Assembly: GCA_964412375.1 (NCBI GenBank)
Contig: CAYPOD010000005.1
Coordinates: forward strand, 1-64,000
DNA length: 64,000 nucleotides
Source of the DNA: CADEDV01 sp964412375
GTDB taxonomy: Bacteria; Bacteroidota; Bacteroidia; Chitinophagales; Chitinophagaceae
Reading direction: 5' to 3'
Shown: positions 50,027-58,227 of the stretch, piece by piece
Position numbering within the stretch: the first letter of the stretch is position 1
Layout: each line of letters opens with the position of its first letter
Translations under genes and position numbers: made by a program
Notes under the pieces: model-generated
The model's database searches: none
What the model was told of the DNA's origin: nothing
The model's input: the letters and a program-made list of their open reading frames with translations, nothing else

Positions 50027-50578
50027 TTAATTCAGTTGCGGGTCTATCGGGAAATTGATCATCATTTCATAGTCTCCGCCTAATTGTTTCAAAGAATCTT
50101 TCCAAATTTCTTCATAGTTATGGTGAAAAACAATTTTGCGGGTAGCTTTCACTGTCAGCCAGGTTTTTTCTTTCATTTCATCATCCAATTGCCCGCTGCT
50201 CCAGCCGGAATAGCCGATATAAAAGCGAATTTTACTGGTTTCAACCAGTCCGTTTTTCATTAGATCAGTCAGCGCTTCAAAATCACCGCCCCACCAAACA
50301 CCTTTGATCACTTCCATGCTGCCGGGAATCTCATCCGGATATTGATGCAGGAAATGAATGGTGTCCGGCTGAACGGGCCCACCGTAATAAACAGGCAGTT
50401 CATGACCGGTCAATTCTGGAATGAGTTCATTAAGGGTATTCTCATACTGGCGGTTCAGCACAAACCCAAAACTTCCTTCTTCCTTGTGTTCACAAAGTAA
50501 TACCACCGTACGCAGAAAGTTGGGGTCTTTTAAAAAAGGGTCAGCAATGAGTAATATTCCGGGACCTGGGTCAATCAT
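50027..50578 (-). CDS. YqgE/AlgH family protein
   Basis: A 183-residue soluble protein of the YqgE/AlgH family, whose biochemical role is not known. GILLIADPFLKDPNF, VVLLCEHKEEGSFGFVLNR, YGGPVQPDTIHFLH and GYSGWSSGQLDDEM are characteristic. It is divergent from the histidine kinase gene across a 195-base spacer. Confidence 0.9.
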   Translation of the reverse strand: MIDPGPGILLIADPFLKDPNFLRTVVLLCEHKEEGSFGFVLNRQYENTLNELIPELTGHELPVYYGGPVQPDTIHFLHQYPDEIPGSMEVIKGVWWGGDFEALTDLMKNGLVETSKIRFYIGYSGWSSGQLDDEMKEKTWLTVKATRKIVFHHNYEEIWKDSLKQLGGDYEMMINFPIDPQLN

Positions 50579-50708
50579 ACTTCAATTTAGTATGAAAAAT
50601 CTTTTTACAAAAAATATGTTGCACAGCCGGCAGGGGTTTTATTAATTAAAAACACGTTAAAACACCGGTTGCTGCTCAGGCGGGCTGTACATTACAAACA
50701 GGGCCTTT

Positions 50709-50716
50709 TATTTTTG
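50709..50716 (+). promoter_or_regulatory. candidate -7 element of the histidine kinase gene
   Basis: TATTTTTG, a full -7 match, 58 bases before the GTG start. No convincing -33 partner. Confidence 0.4.
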
Positions 50717-50773
50717 CAGGATAGCCGCTTTACTGAAAACACTTTATCTTAGTCGGCTTTAACTGACTACCTG

Positions 50774-52111
50774 GTGAAACGGATTTTTACCATCATAACG
50801 GTTCTGATAAGTCTTTCTGTGATCGGAATCATATTGTTGCAACTTTCCTGGCTGGATAATATGATCCGGCTCAGGCAAGAACAGGTAAAAGAAAAAGTGA
50901 CTCAGGCCGCTATTACGGTGGCAGATGACCTGGCGCAGTACAAAGGCAATCTTTCCATTCCCAGGCGTTCATCGGGTGGATTGCTTACTGATGATTTTAC
51001 TCCTTTCTTTTTGCGGCCGCAAACAGTGGGTCGCCGCTTCACGGCTGAAGAACTGCAGGACAAGATCGGCAAAGCCTTTCAGCGGCAGGGATTGGAAAAA
51101 ATGCAATTTGAATTTGCCGTTGAGATTATTTACCCTCCCGTGGTGGAAAGGCAATCGGTCAATTTCCAGTCTGCCTATCTGGACAGTGTCGGCAATTTTT
51201 CGGTAGGAAGAGTTTTATACACTCCCAGCGGATCAGCAGCAGAAAACATTGCAATGGACGAAAGCCTCACAATTGTGGCATTGAACTATAAAGAGTTTGC
51301 CCTGAAATCGCTGCGATGGGAAATGGCCACAGGCATTTTGCTCAGTATTATTATTCTCGCTGCTTTCTATCTTACTGTGAGAACGATGTTGCGACAAAAA
51401 AAACTGGGTGAGATCAAGAATGATTTTATCAATAACATGACCCATGAGTTTAAAACTCCGATTGCTACCATTTCACTGGCCGTGGATGCTATGCGCAATG
51501 AAAAAGTGTTGCAGGACAGGGATAAGCTGAATTATTTCAGCACTATCATCAAAGAGGAGAATAAAAGGATGAACCGGCAAGTGGAGACTATCCTGAAAGC
51601 CTCCCAGTTAGAAAAACAGGAGGTAGATCTGAACCTGAAACCGGTGCATGTGCACCAGGTGATCAAAGACGTGGTGGAAAATTTTACACTGCAACTGGAA
51701 GAAAAGAAGGGAAATGCCGAATTACTGCTCAATGCCTCCAGCGATATTATTGATGCAGATGAAGTGCATTTGTCAAACCTGGTGAATAATCTTATTGACA
51801 ATGCGATGAAATATTCCCGGGAAAATGTGCCGCCATTTATCCGCATTACCACACAGTCCAATTCAAAAAAGTTTGTGTTCAAAATTGAGGATAATGGCAT
51901 TGGTATGAACCGGGAAACATTGAAGCGGATATTTGAACGTTTCTACCGGGCACATACCGGCAACATTCATAACGTAAAAGGTTTTGGTCTTGGTTTAAGT
52001 TATGTAAAGACAATGGTGGAAGCCCACCAGGGTGAGATCAAAGCAGACAGCACATTGGGAAAAGGCAGCACATTCACCGTTGAGTTTCCGCTGAGAAAAA
52101 CTCAGCCCTGA
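50774..52111 (+). CDS. membrane sensor histidine kinase without an adjacent response regulator
   Basis: A 445-residue sensor kinase with a GTG start. Membrane helices lie at about 5-25 and 185-203, with a periplasmic sensing region of about 160 residues between them. The HisKA box has the phospho-acceptor His224 in NNMTHEFKTPIATIS. The ATPase domain shows N box NLVNNLIDNAMKYS, G1 IEDNGIGM, F box FERFYRAHTGN and G2 KGFGLGLSY. The downstream gene is convergent queA (10-base overlap), so no response regulator is adjacent and the partner must be elsewhere. Confidence 0.92.
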   Translation: MKRIFTIITVLISLSVIGIILLQLSWLDNMIRLRQEQVKEKVTQAAITVADDLAQYKGNLSIPRRSSGGLLTDDFTPFFLRPQTVGRRFTAEELQDKIGKAFQRQGLEKMQFEFAVEIIYPPVVERQSVNFQSAYLDSVGNFSVGRVLYTPSGSAAENIAMDESLTIVALNYKEFALKSLRWEMATGILLSIIILAAFYLTVRTMLRQKKLGEIKNDFINNMTHEFKTPIATISLAVDAMRNEKVLQDRDKLNYFSTIIKEENKRMNRQVETILKASQLEKQEVDLNLKPVHVHQVIKDVVENFTLQLEEKKGNAELLLNASSDIIDADEVHLSNLVNNLIDNAMKYSRENVPPFIRITTQSNSKKFVFKIEDNGIGMNRETLKRIFERFYRAHTGNIHNVKGFGLGLSYVKTMVEAHQGEIKADSTLGKGSTFTVEFPLRKTQP

Positions 52112-53352
52112 TTTACCCATAACAAACTCCCGTCGCCATAACTGAGAAATCGGAAATCATGCTGCAGGGCATAGTCATAAATCGTTTTCCAGTCTTGCCC
52201 CACCAGGGCCGCCACCAGCAATAGTAAAGTGGATTGCGGCTGATGAAAATTAGTGACCAGCCCGGCAACGATTCTTGTTTTATATCCGGGTGCAATGATA
52301 AGCTGTGTTTTGGCGACAAATTTCTGAAGGTTGTTTTTAGTCATCCATCCGAGCAATGATGTTAAAGCTGTATGAGCAGGCATGGTTTGTTCCGGTAAAT
52401 CATACGGGTTCCACTGGAAAACCTGTAAGGTTTCATCGCCAGTTTCCATTGGCGATTGACTATTCAGCCTGGACAATTTCACTCCCAGCCAGTACAAACT
52501 TTCAATCGTCCGCAACGAAGTGGTACCTACTGCTATCACTGGCTGAGGAAGATGGTTGCATATTGCTTCAATGGTTTCTTTGGTTACTTCAATAAATTCT
52601 GCATGCATTTCATGCTGCTCCATGATCTCACTTTTCACCGGTTTGAATGTGCCGGCGCCGACATGCAGGGTAACAAATGATTGCTGAATATTTTTTTCTT
52701 TCAGGGCACTGAATATTTTTTCAGTGAAATGCAAACCTGCTGTGGGAGCTGCCACTGAACCGTCATGTTGTGCATAAACGGTCTGGTATCTTACGGCATC
52801 GCTTGTTTCTGCTGATCTTTTAATATATGGCGGCAGCGGGATGGCGCCTGCGACATGTAACAGTTCTGCAAAACTTAAATGGGCAGGAGACCAGGACAGC
52901 TCAATGATGAAATGATCCGTTTTTTTTTCAACATAGGCTGCCCGCAGAATGATTTCCTTCCCTTCATGTGTTATTCTTTTTTCCAGCACCTGCCCCCGTT
53001 TCCATTTGGAAGCTCCACCTACCAGGCATTGCCAGAGAACTTTTTCCTGTTGCTGCATGGCGGAACTGACGTCAGTATATTGTTCATGAGGTTCTAAACA
53101 AAAAACTTCGATGACCCCGCCGGTTGGCTTTTGAAACAGCAACCTTGCTTCAACCACTTTGGTGTTATTAAATACAAGTAAACTGTTTGCAGGAATATAG
53201 CTGGCGATATTGCGATAAATATCTTCAGTGATCTTTCCTTCTTTATAAACAAGGAGTTTTGAAGCATCCCGTTCTGCTAATGGGTATTTGGCAATCCTTT
53301 CTTCCGGAAGGTGATAGGTGAAATCAGCAATAGAAAGATTCTTCGGATGCAT
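52102..53352 (-). CDS. queA: S-adenosylmethionine:tRNA ribosyltransferase-isomerase
   Basis: Turns preQ1 on tRNA into epoxyqueuosine using SAM as ribosyl donor, after Tgt. The 416-residue product has LSIADFTYHLPEERIAKYP, RDASKLLVY, NNTKVVEARLLF, VAAPTAGLHFTEKI and LHVGAGTFKPVK, plus GTTSLRTIESL near 275. The last part (FHQPQSTLLLLVAAL) ends in the family's SYGDGSLL pattern. It overlaps the histidine kinase gene by 10 bases at the 3' end. Confidence 0.95.
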   Translation of the reverse strand: MHPKNLSIADFTYHLPEERIAKYPLAERDASKLLVYKEGKITEDIYRNIASYIPANSLLVFNNTKVVEARLLFQKPTGGVIEVFCLEPHEQYTDVSSAMQQQEKVLWQCLVGGASKWKRGQVLEKRITHEGKEIILRAAYVEKKTDHFIIELSWSPAHLSFAELLHVAGAIPLPPYIKRSAETSDAVRYQTVYAQHDGSVAAPTAGLHFTEKIFSALKEKNIQQSFVTLHVGAGTFKPVKSEIMEQHEMHAEFIEVTKETIEAICNHLPQPVIAVGTTSLRTIESLYWLGVKLSRLNSQSPMETGDETLQVFQWNPYDLPEQTMPAHTALTSLLGWMTKNNLQKFVAKTQLIIAPGYKTRIVAGLVTNFHQPQSTLLLLVAALVGQDWKTIYDYALQHDFRFLSYGDGSLLWVNQG

Positions 53353-53396
53353 ATGCTATGCGACCAACTGTCGCCGTTTGATGAAGAGCAAAAATA

Positions 53397-53804
53397 CTAT
53401 CGTTTTGCCAGCGGTACTACTAATTTCAATCCGCTCCATATATCACTCACTGCACAAACTTTTACATCTACCAAATCGTTTTTCAATGCGTAATTTCGGA
53501 TCACATCTTCTGTTATGTCTGTCGGAATTTTTGCAGATTGCTTATACCACGACACCCAGATAGTGATCATTGTATTTTTTTTGATCACTGGCTTCAGTTT
53601 TTTCATAGCTGTCTCAAACTCTTTTACTGATATTACAAACAGGTGAATGAGGCCAGGGCTTTCATTTTTCTTACACAACTGGTCGCTGATATTTGTTTCC
53701 AGCAGTTCGTAGTAGTTCCGTGGCTGATTGATGAGCATGATCTTCATCTCTGGTTTGATACCAAGTTTCTTAATTAACGGAGTGCCTGAATAACCTGTCG
53801 GCAT
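53397..53804 (-). CDS. DUF3052 family protein
   Basis: A 135-residue soluble protein. GYSGTPLIKKLGIKPEMKIMLI and the middle part (LIHLFVISVKEFETAMKKLK) resemble DUF3052, whose role is not known. The C-terminal half (ITIWVSWYKQSAKIPTDITED, then VCAVSDIWSGLKLV) has the family's W-x-SW-type segment. The ATG at 53804 is used; the frame runs further upstream but those codons cover the MraZ-box-like array region and look non-coding. It is divergent from mraZ. Confidence 0.75.
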   Translation of the reverse strand: MPTGYSGTPLIKKLGIKPEMKIMLINQPRNYYELLETNISDQLCKKNESPGLIHLFVISVKEFETAMKKLKPVIKKNTMITIWVSWYKQSAKIPTDITEDVIRNYALKNDLVDVKVCAVSDIWSGLKLVVPLAKR

Positions 53805-53854
53805 AACTGTAAAGATGAATGTTGAAAATAGTAAAACCCTCTCTTTTTGCACTA

Positions 53855-53880
53855 TCCACAGCTTTTCCACTGCAATCCAC
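53855..53880. promoter_or_regulatory. three GTGGA repeats (minus strand) upstream of DUF3052 and mraZ
   Basis: TCCAC recurs at 53855, 53866 and 53876, so the minus strand reads GTGGA three times with 5- and 6-base spacers. The same stretch gives near-DnaA-box 9-mers. It lies 51-76 bases before the DUF3052 start and about 180 bases before mraZ. Confidence 0.5.
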
Positions 53881-53988
53881 AGGTATTTCACCGGAAATAC
53901 GACCTCATTTTTTTTTCATCTTCTGAAATCCTTTACAGGCTTGCATTTCGGTGAAAATCAGGCTGTGGAAAAAATAAATTTCTAAAAA

Positions 53989-54021
53989 TTTGGTTATCAG
54001 GTGGGAAAATGTGTTATTTTG
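53989..54021 (+). promoter_or_regulatory. mraZ (dcw) promoter, -33 and degenerate -7
   Basis: TTTG (53989-53992), 21 bases, then TTATTTTG (54014-54021), one mismatch from TAnnTTTG, 37 bases before the mraZ ATG. GTG decamer repeats overlap it. Confidence 0.55.
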
Positions 54022-54025
54022 TGTC
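54001..54025 (+). promoter_or_regulatory. candidate MraZ operator: three GTG repeats at 10-base spacing
   Basis: GTGGG, GTGTT and GTGTC start at 54001, 54011 and 54021, each separated by five AT-rich bases. MraZ proteins studied in E. coli bind TGGGN repeats with five-base spacers at their own promoter; the spacing here is the same and the sites cover the -7 region. Confidence 0.55.
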
Positions 54026-54057
54026 AATTATTTCAAAATTGATTCAAATCCCTGATA

Positions 54058-54513
54058 ATGATAGGTTTTCTCGGAGAATTCGAGGCCACCTTGGATACCA
54101 AGGGGCGGTTCCTTCTCCCGGCCGGTTTCAAAAAGCAACTGCCGGAAGGGGAAACCAGCCTGTTTGTTATCAACAGGGGCTTTGAGAAATGCCTGGCTCT
54201 CTACCCGATGAAAACTTGGGAGCCGCTCTTTACAAAAGTGAATGCCCTGAATGAGTTTAACCCCCGGGAACGGGAATTCAAAAGGGCCTTTTTAAATGGC
54301 GCCACGTATGTGGAGCCGGATACGGCGGGCAGGATTTTGTTGCCGCCAAGCCTGAAAGTGTACGCAGAGTTGCAAAAGGATATTGTGCTGATGGCAACAG
54401 GCGATAAGCTGGAAATATGGGATAGCAATAAGTACAAACAGTTCTTTGACTCTATTTCTTCGGATGCATTAAGTGACCTTGGAAAAGACGTGTTGGGCGG
54501 AGGGAGTAATTAA
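54058..54513 (+). CDS. mraZ: transcriptional regulator MraZ
   Basis: DNA-binding autoregulator of the dcw cluster, 151 residues, forming ring-shaped oligomers with a double SpoVT/AbrB-like swapped hairpin. Both halves are visible: GEFEATLDTKGRFLLPAGFK (first hairpin with DTKGR) and ATYVEPDTAGRILLPPSLK (second with DTAGR). FNPREREFKRAFLNG lies between them. The ATG start fits the family. rsmH follows within 24 bases. Confidence 0.96.
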   Translation: MIGFLGEFEATLDTKGRFLLPAGFKKQLPEGETSLFVINRGFEKCLALYPMKTWEPLFTKVNALNEFNPREREFKRAFLNGATYVEPDTAGRILLPPSLKVYAELQKDIVLMATGDKLEIWDSNKYKQFFDSISSDALSDLGKDVLGGGSN

Positions 54514-54536
54514 TGATTATTCATCAATAATTGTTA

Positions 54537-55454
54537 ATGGACTCAACCCAATATCATATCCCGGTGCTGCTGAATGAAACCATCGAAGGGCTGAATATTC
54601 AACCAGGAGGCACCTATGTGGACTGTACTTTCGGAGGTGGGGGACATTCCAAAGCTATTTTGGAAAAACTCGGTCCAGCAGGAAAGTTGGTTGCCTTTGA
54701 CCAGGATGAGGATGCTAAAAGAAACCTGCCTGCTGATGATCGTGTGGTTTTTGTGCCGCATAATTTTCGGCACCTGCAGCGTTTCCTTCGCTTGCACCAG
54801 GTGCAGGCGGTGGATGGCATAATGGCCGACCTGGGTGTGAGCAGTCACCAGTTTGATGAAGCAGCAAGAGGTTTTTCGATTCGGTTTGATGCGGCGCTGG
54901 ATATGCGGATGGATCAACGGCAAACGCTGACAGCCTTTGATGTGGTGAACAGTTATGGCGAACAACAACTGCATAAATTATTTGAGCAGTATGGTGAAGT
55001 GACGAATGCCAAAACATTAGCCAAAACGATTGTACAAGTTCGCAGCAGCACTTCACTTAAAACCATCGAAAGTTTCAAAAATGCCCTTCGGGAAATAGTA
55101 AAAGGAAATCCCAACAAATATTTCGCACAGGTATTCCAGGCTCTGCGCATTGAAGTGAATGATGAGTTAGGCGCTCTGAAAGAGTTGTTGCAACAGGTGC
55201 CGGCACTACTGAAGCCGGGAGGCAGGGTGGCTATCATCACCTTTCATTCCCTTGAGGACAGATTGGTTAAAAACTTTTTTCGCCGCGGCACATTTGATGA
55301 GCCGGATACGAATCCGTTTATCAATGAAGAATCAGTGAACGAACTGAAAGTAATCACCAGGAAGCCAATAACAGCTTCGGCGAAAGAAGAAAAGCTGAAT
55401 CCAAGGGCAAGGAGTGCAAAACTGAGAGTAGCGGAAAAATTGATGATGGTGTGA
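54537..55454 (+). CDS. rsmH: 16S rRNA (cytosine1402-N4)-methyltransferase
   Basis: Methylates N4 of C1402 in 16S rRNA. The 305-residue product has HIPVLLNETIEGL, the SAM loop YVDCTFGGGGHSKAIL, FDQDEDAKRN, GIMADLGVSSHQFDEAARGFS split as GIMADLGVSSHQ and RGFS, YFAQVFQALRIEVNDELG and AIITFHSLEDRLVKNFF. The ATG at 54537 is preferred to a TTG two codons earlier. The 140-base gap before the FtsL-like gene is larger than usual. Confidence 0.96.
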   Translation: MDSTQYHIPVLLNETIEGLNIQPGGTYVDCTFGGGGHSKAILEKLGPAGKLVAFDQDEDAKRNLPADDRVVFVPHNFRHLQRFLRLHQVQAVDGIMADLGVSSHQFDEAARGFSIRFDAALDMRMDQRQTLTAFDVVNSYGEQQLHKLFEQYGEVTNAKTLAKTIVQVRSSTSLKTIESFKNALREIVKGNPNKYFAQVFQALRIEVNDELGALKELLQQVPALLKPGGRVAIITFHSLEDRLVKNFFRRGTFDEPDTNPFINEESVNELKVITRKPITASAKEEKLNPRARSAKLRVAEKLMMV

Positions 55455-55594
55455 AATATGTATTATTTGAATTTCATAACAGAGCATATATCCAAGGGTA
55501 TAAAAAGACGGAAAATCTATATCCTTTGAAATCAACCCTGCCTGGCAACAGGCGGTTCATTCAACATAATGAAAAACCAAACCAATTTTCGCTA

Positions 55595-55957
55595 ATGCAG
55601 GAACAAGACGTCACAACGAAAGAACAGAACCCGGTGGCAGGTCGCCTCAAAAACGACTGGAAGCGGTGGTTGAATTATCATTCCATCGTGAAACAGGTTC
55701 CGTTCTTTTTGTTCCTCGCAATGCTGGCGGTCATTTATATCTATAATGGCCATCATGCAGATAAGACCATCCGCCAGATCAGCCGGACAGCTAAAGAGGT
55801 GAAGGAATTGCAGTGGGAATTTAAAACACTGAAAAGCGAAGTGATGTTTCGCAGCAAACTCAGCGAGGTGGCTAAAGCCGTGTCGCCGCTGGGTCTGAAA
55901 GAACTCACCGTATCGCCGGTAGTGCTGAAAAGGGATGAGCAAATAGAAGACAACTGA
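55595..55957 (+). CDS. FtsL-like cell division protein
   Basis: A 120-residue single-pass membrane protein with a short cytoplasmic N-terminus, one membrane helix (VPFFLFLAMLAVIYIY) and a periplasmic coiled coil (DKTIRQISRTAKEVKELQWE). This, its size and its place between rsmH and the FtsI gene are those of FtsL, which divides poorly by sequence. It would join FtsB and FtsQ at the septum. The ATG at 55595 is preferred to a GTG at 55451, because the extra 48 residues look non-coding. Confidence 0.75.
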   Translation: MQEQDVTTKEQNPVAGRLKNDWKRWLNYHSIVKQVPFFLFLAMLAVIYIYNGHHADKTIRQISRTAKEVKELQWEFKTLKSEVMFRSKLSEVAKAVSPLGLKELTVSPVVLKRDEQIEDN

Positions 55958-56088
55958 CAGATCATATATAATAGGTATAAAGAATAGACTTACACCAGGC
56001 GGGCAATCATTGACAAGAATAATACGGCAAAACAACTAACCTCTCATCTCATCGAACGAGGTGAGTAAACGAACACAAGCAGGCAGCA

Positions 56089-58218
56089 TTGGAAGTAAGA
56101 CGTGACATATTGTGGCGTGTTTACCTCAGTTTTCTTGGCATGGTGGTGCTGAGTTTGCTGATTGTCGGTAAAGCCATTTACATTCAGCGTTTCCAAGGAG
56201 AACACTGGCGCAGCATGAGCGACAGCCTCACTCAGCGGATCCAGGAACTGGATGCTGACCGGGGCACTATCTACAGCGAAGATGGCCTGATGCTGAGTAC
56301 TTCACTTCCCCAGTTTGATATCTACATTGATTTTTTGGCTGATGGCCTGCGTGACAAAAAGGGCAAAGTGTTTTATGCCAACATAGACTCATTTGCTTTT
56401 TCTCTCTCCAACTTCTTTGCAGACAAATCAGCTGCACAATACAAAAAAGAATTACAACAGGCCTTTAATCAAAAACGCCGCTATTATCCGCTGAAAAAGA
56501 AGTTGTCGTTTGAGCAGTTAAAAACATTCAGGGAATTTCCGCTGGTAAAGCTGGGCAGAAACAAGAGTGGTGTGATTGTCGAAGAAAGCAGCAAACGCAT
56601 AGCTCCGTTTGGTTTGCTGGCCAACCGCACAATCGGTTTGTCAAGAGAACATATAGCCAGCAATGGAAAAGTAAAAAAGCAAAACGTGGGGCTGGAAAAA
56701 AGTTATGACACTCTCCTTACCGGGCAGAAAGGGCAGCGGCTGGTGCGTTATATAGCCGGCGGGGCCGTGCCGGTGGAAGGTTTCCGCATTGAACCCGAAA
56801 ACGGGAAAGACATAATGACCACAATTGATGTGAACATGCAGGACATCACCGAAAATGCGCTGTTGAAGATGATGGAGCAAAGCGAAGCGCAATATGGCAC
56901 CTGCATCGTGATGGAAGTGAAAACAGGAAAGATCAAAGCCATTGCTAACCTGGGCCGCCGACCGGATGGCAGTTATTGGGAGGATGATAACTATGCATTG
57001 CGGGTGACTGAGCCGGGTTCAACCATAAAACTGGCCACCCTGCTGGCAGTGCTGGATAAAGGAACTTCCAAACTTACAGACATGGTGGAAGTCGGCAGCG
57101 CAGGTCGTTTACAGGTAGGTCCCCGTATGGTAACAGATGCTGAACGTTCTCCCCGATCGCTGATGACCGTTAAAGATTGTTTTGCACACAGTTCCAATGT
57201 AGGTATGAGCAAACTGGCTTACAAAGCATTTGGAAATAAGCCAAAGGAATTCAGGGATTACCTGCACCGCTACCAGCTAGATGTGAAGTCACCCATTGAC
57301 CTTACCGATGTGCCCCGGCCGGCACTCGCACCGCTGGATGTGAAGAATGGCGGGTTGATGAATATGATCACCATGAGTTTTGGCTATGCTATTAATATCA
57401 GTCCGCTGCATACACTCACATTGTATAATGCAATTGCCAATGATGGCAAAATGATGAAACCTTACCTGGTCAGCCGCATTCAGCGTGATGGAATAGTTAT
57501 CAGCGAGTTTGAACCAACGGCCATCAACAACCGCATCTGCAGCCCGGAAACGGCAAAGGCCGCAAGAGAATCAATGGAAGCGGTTGTAACTGAGGGAACG
57601 GCAAAACATGTGTTTAAAGACTTTCCTTTTAAAGTGGCGGGCAAAACCGGAACAGCTCATGTGGCTGATGGCAATATCAAATACAGTCATGGAGTGTACC
57701 AGGCTTCTTTTGTCGGTTATTTTCCTGCAGACAACCCACAGTACTCCTGCATTGTAGTGGTAAGAACAAAACCACATGCTGCCCAGCACTATGGCGGACA
57801 ACTGGGCGCCCCGGTATTTAAAGAAGTGGCCACCAAGATCTATGCAATGTATGTTGACAAAAAAACACCGGTGCTCTATGCCTCGGCAAAAGACAGCGCC
57901 GCATATTTCTATGCAGGCAATACAAAAGATATTAAAAAAGTGTTTGACACATTTAGCATGAATTACACGGACTCGGTGCAGCAACAGGGGTGGGCTTCTG
58001 TATATACACAAAACTATGCGCCGGTGATGAAAGGAAATGTGGTGAAGGATAATATTATGCCCAATGTAAAAGGAATGGGGCTGAAAGATGCACTGAACAT
58101 ACTTGAAAATATGGGACTGAAAGTGTCGGCCCGGGGGAAAGGAAAGGTATCGGTACAGTCTATACCACCGGGCACCGCACTCACCAAAGGTGTGACGGTG
58201 ATGCTGGAGCTAAGCTGA
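56089..58218 (+). CDS. ftsI: penicillin-binding protein, FtsI (PBP3) type with C-terminal PASTA domain
   Basis: Septal transpeptidase that cross-links peptidoglycan, 709 residues. One N-terminal membrane helix (YLSFLGMVVLSLLIVGKAI), a PBP dimerisation domain to about 230, then the transpeptidase domain with the SxxK motif STIK (Ser311), SSN at 368-370 and KTGTA at 519-523. The last 60 residues are one PASTA domain (MPNVKGMGLKDALNILENMG). The start is a TTG at 56089; MEVRRDILWRVYL fits relatives well and no ATG precedes the domain. murE follows ten bases later. Confidence 0.95.
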   Translation: MEVRRDILWRVYLSFLGMVVLSLLIVGKAIYIQRFQGEHWRSMSDSLTQRIQELDADRGTIYSEDGLMLSTSLPQFDIYIDFLADGLRDKKGKVFYANIDSFAFSLSNFFADKSAAQYKKELQQAFNQKRRYYPLKKKLSFEQLKTFREFPLVKLGRNKSGVIVEESSKRIAPFGLLANRTIGLSREHIASNGKVKKQNVGLEKSYDTLLTGQKGQRLVRYIAGGAVPVEGFRIEPENGKDIMTTIDVNMQDITENALLKMMEQSEAQYGTCIVMEVKTGKIKAIANLGRRPDGSYWEDDNYALRVTEPGSTIKLATLLAVLDKGTSKLTDMVEVGSAGRLQVGPRMVTDAERSPRSLMTVKDCFAHSSNVGMSKLAYKAFGNKPKEFRDYLHRYQLDVKSPIDLTDVPRPALAPLDVKNGGLMNMITMSFGYAINISPLHTLTLYNAIANDGKMMKPYLVSRIQRDGIVISEFEPTAINNRICSPETAKAARESMEAVVTEGTAKHVFKDFPFKVAGKTGTAHVADGNIKYSHGVYQASFVGYFPADNPQYSCIVVVRTKPHAAQHYGGQLGAPVFKEVATKIYAMYVDKKTPVLYASAKDSAAYFYAGNTKDIKKVFDTFSMNYTDSVQQQGWASVYTQNYAPVMKGNVVKDNIMPNVKGMGLKDALNILENMGLKVSARGKGKVSVQSIPPGTALTKGVTVMLELS

Positions 58219-58227
58219 AAGCAATAA

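Noticed and set aside
53850..53972. Possible replication origin from the DnaA-box-like 9-mers and AT-rich tracts upstream of mraZ.
   Set aside because: Only one 9-mer is perfect; there is no dnaA, dnaN or gidA nearby, and MraZ sites explain the array as well. Kept as a regulatory finding only.
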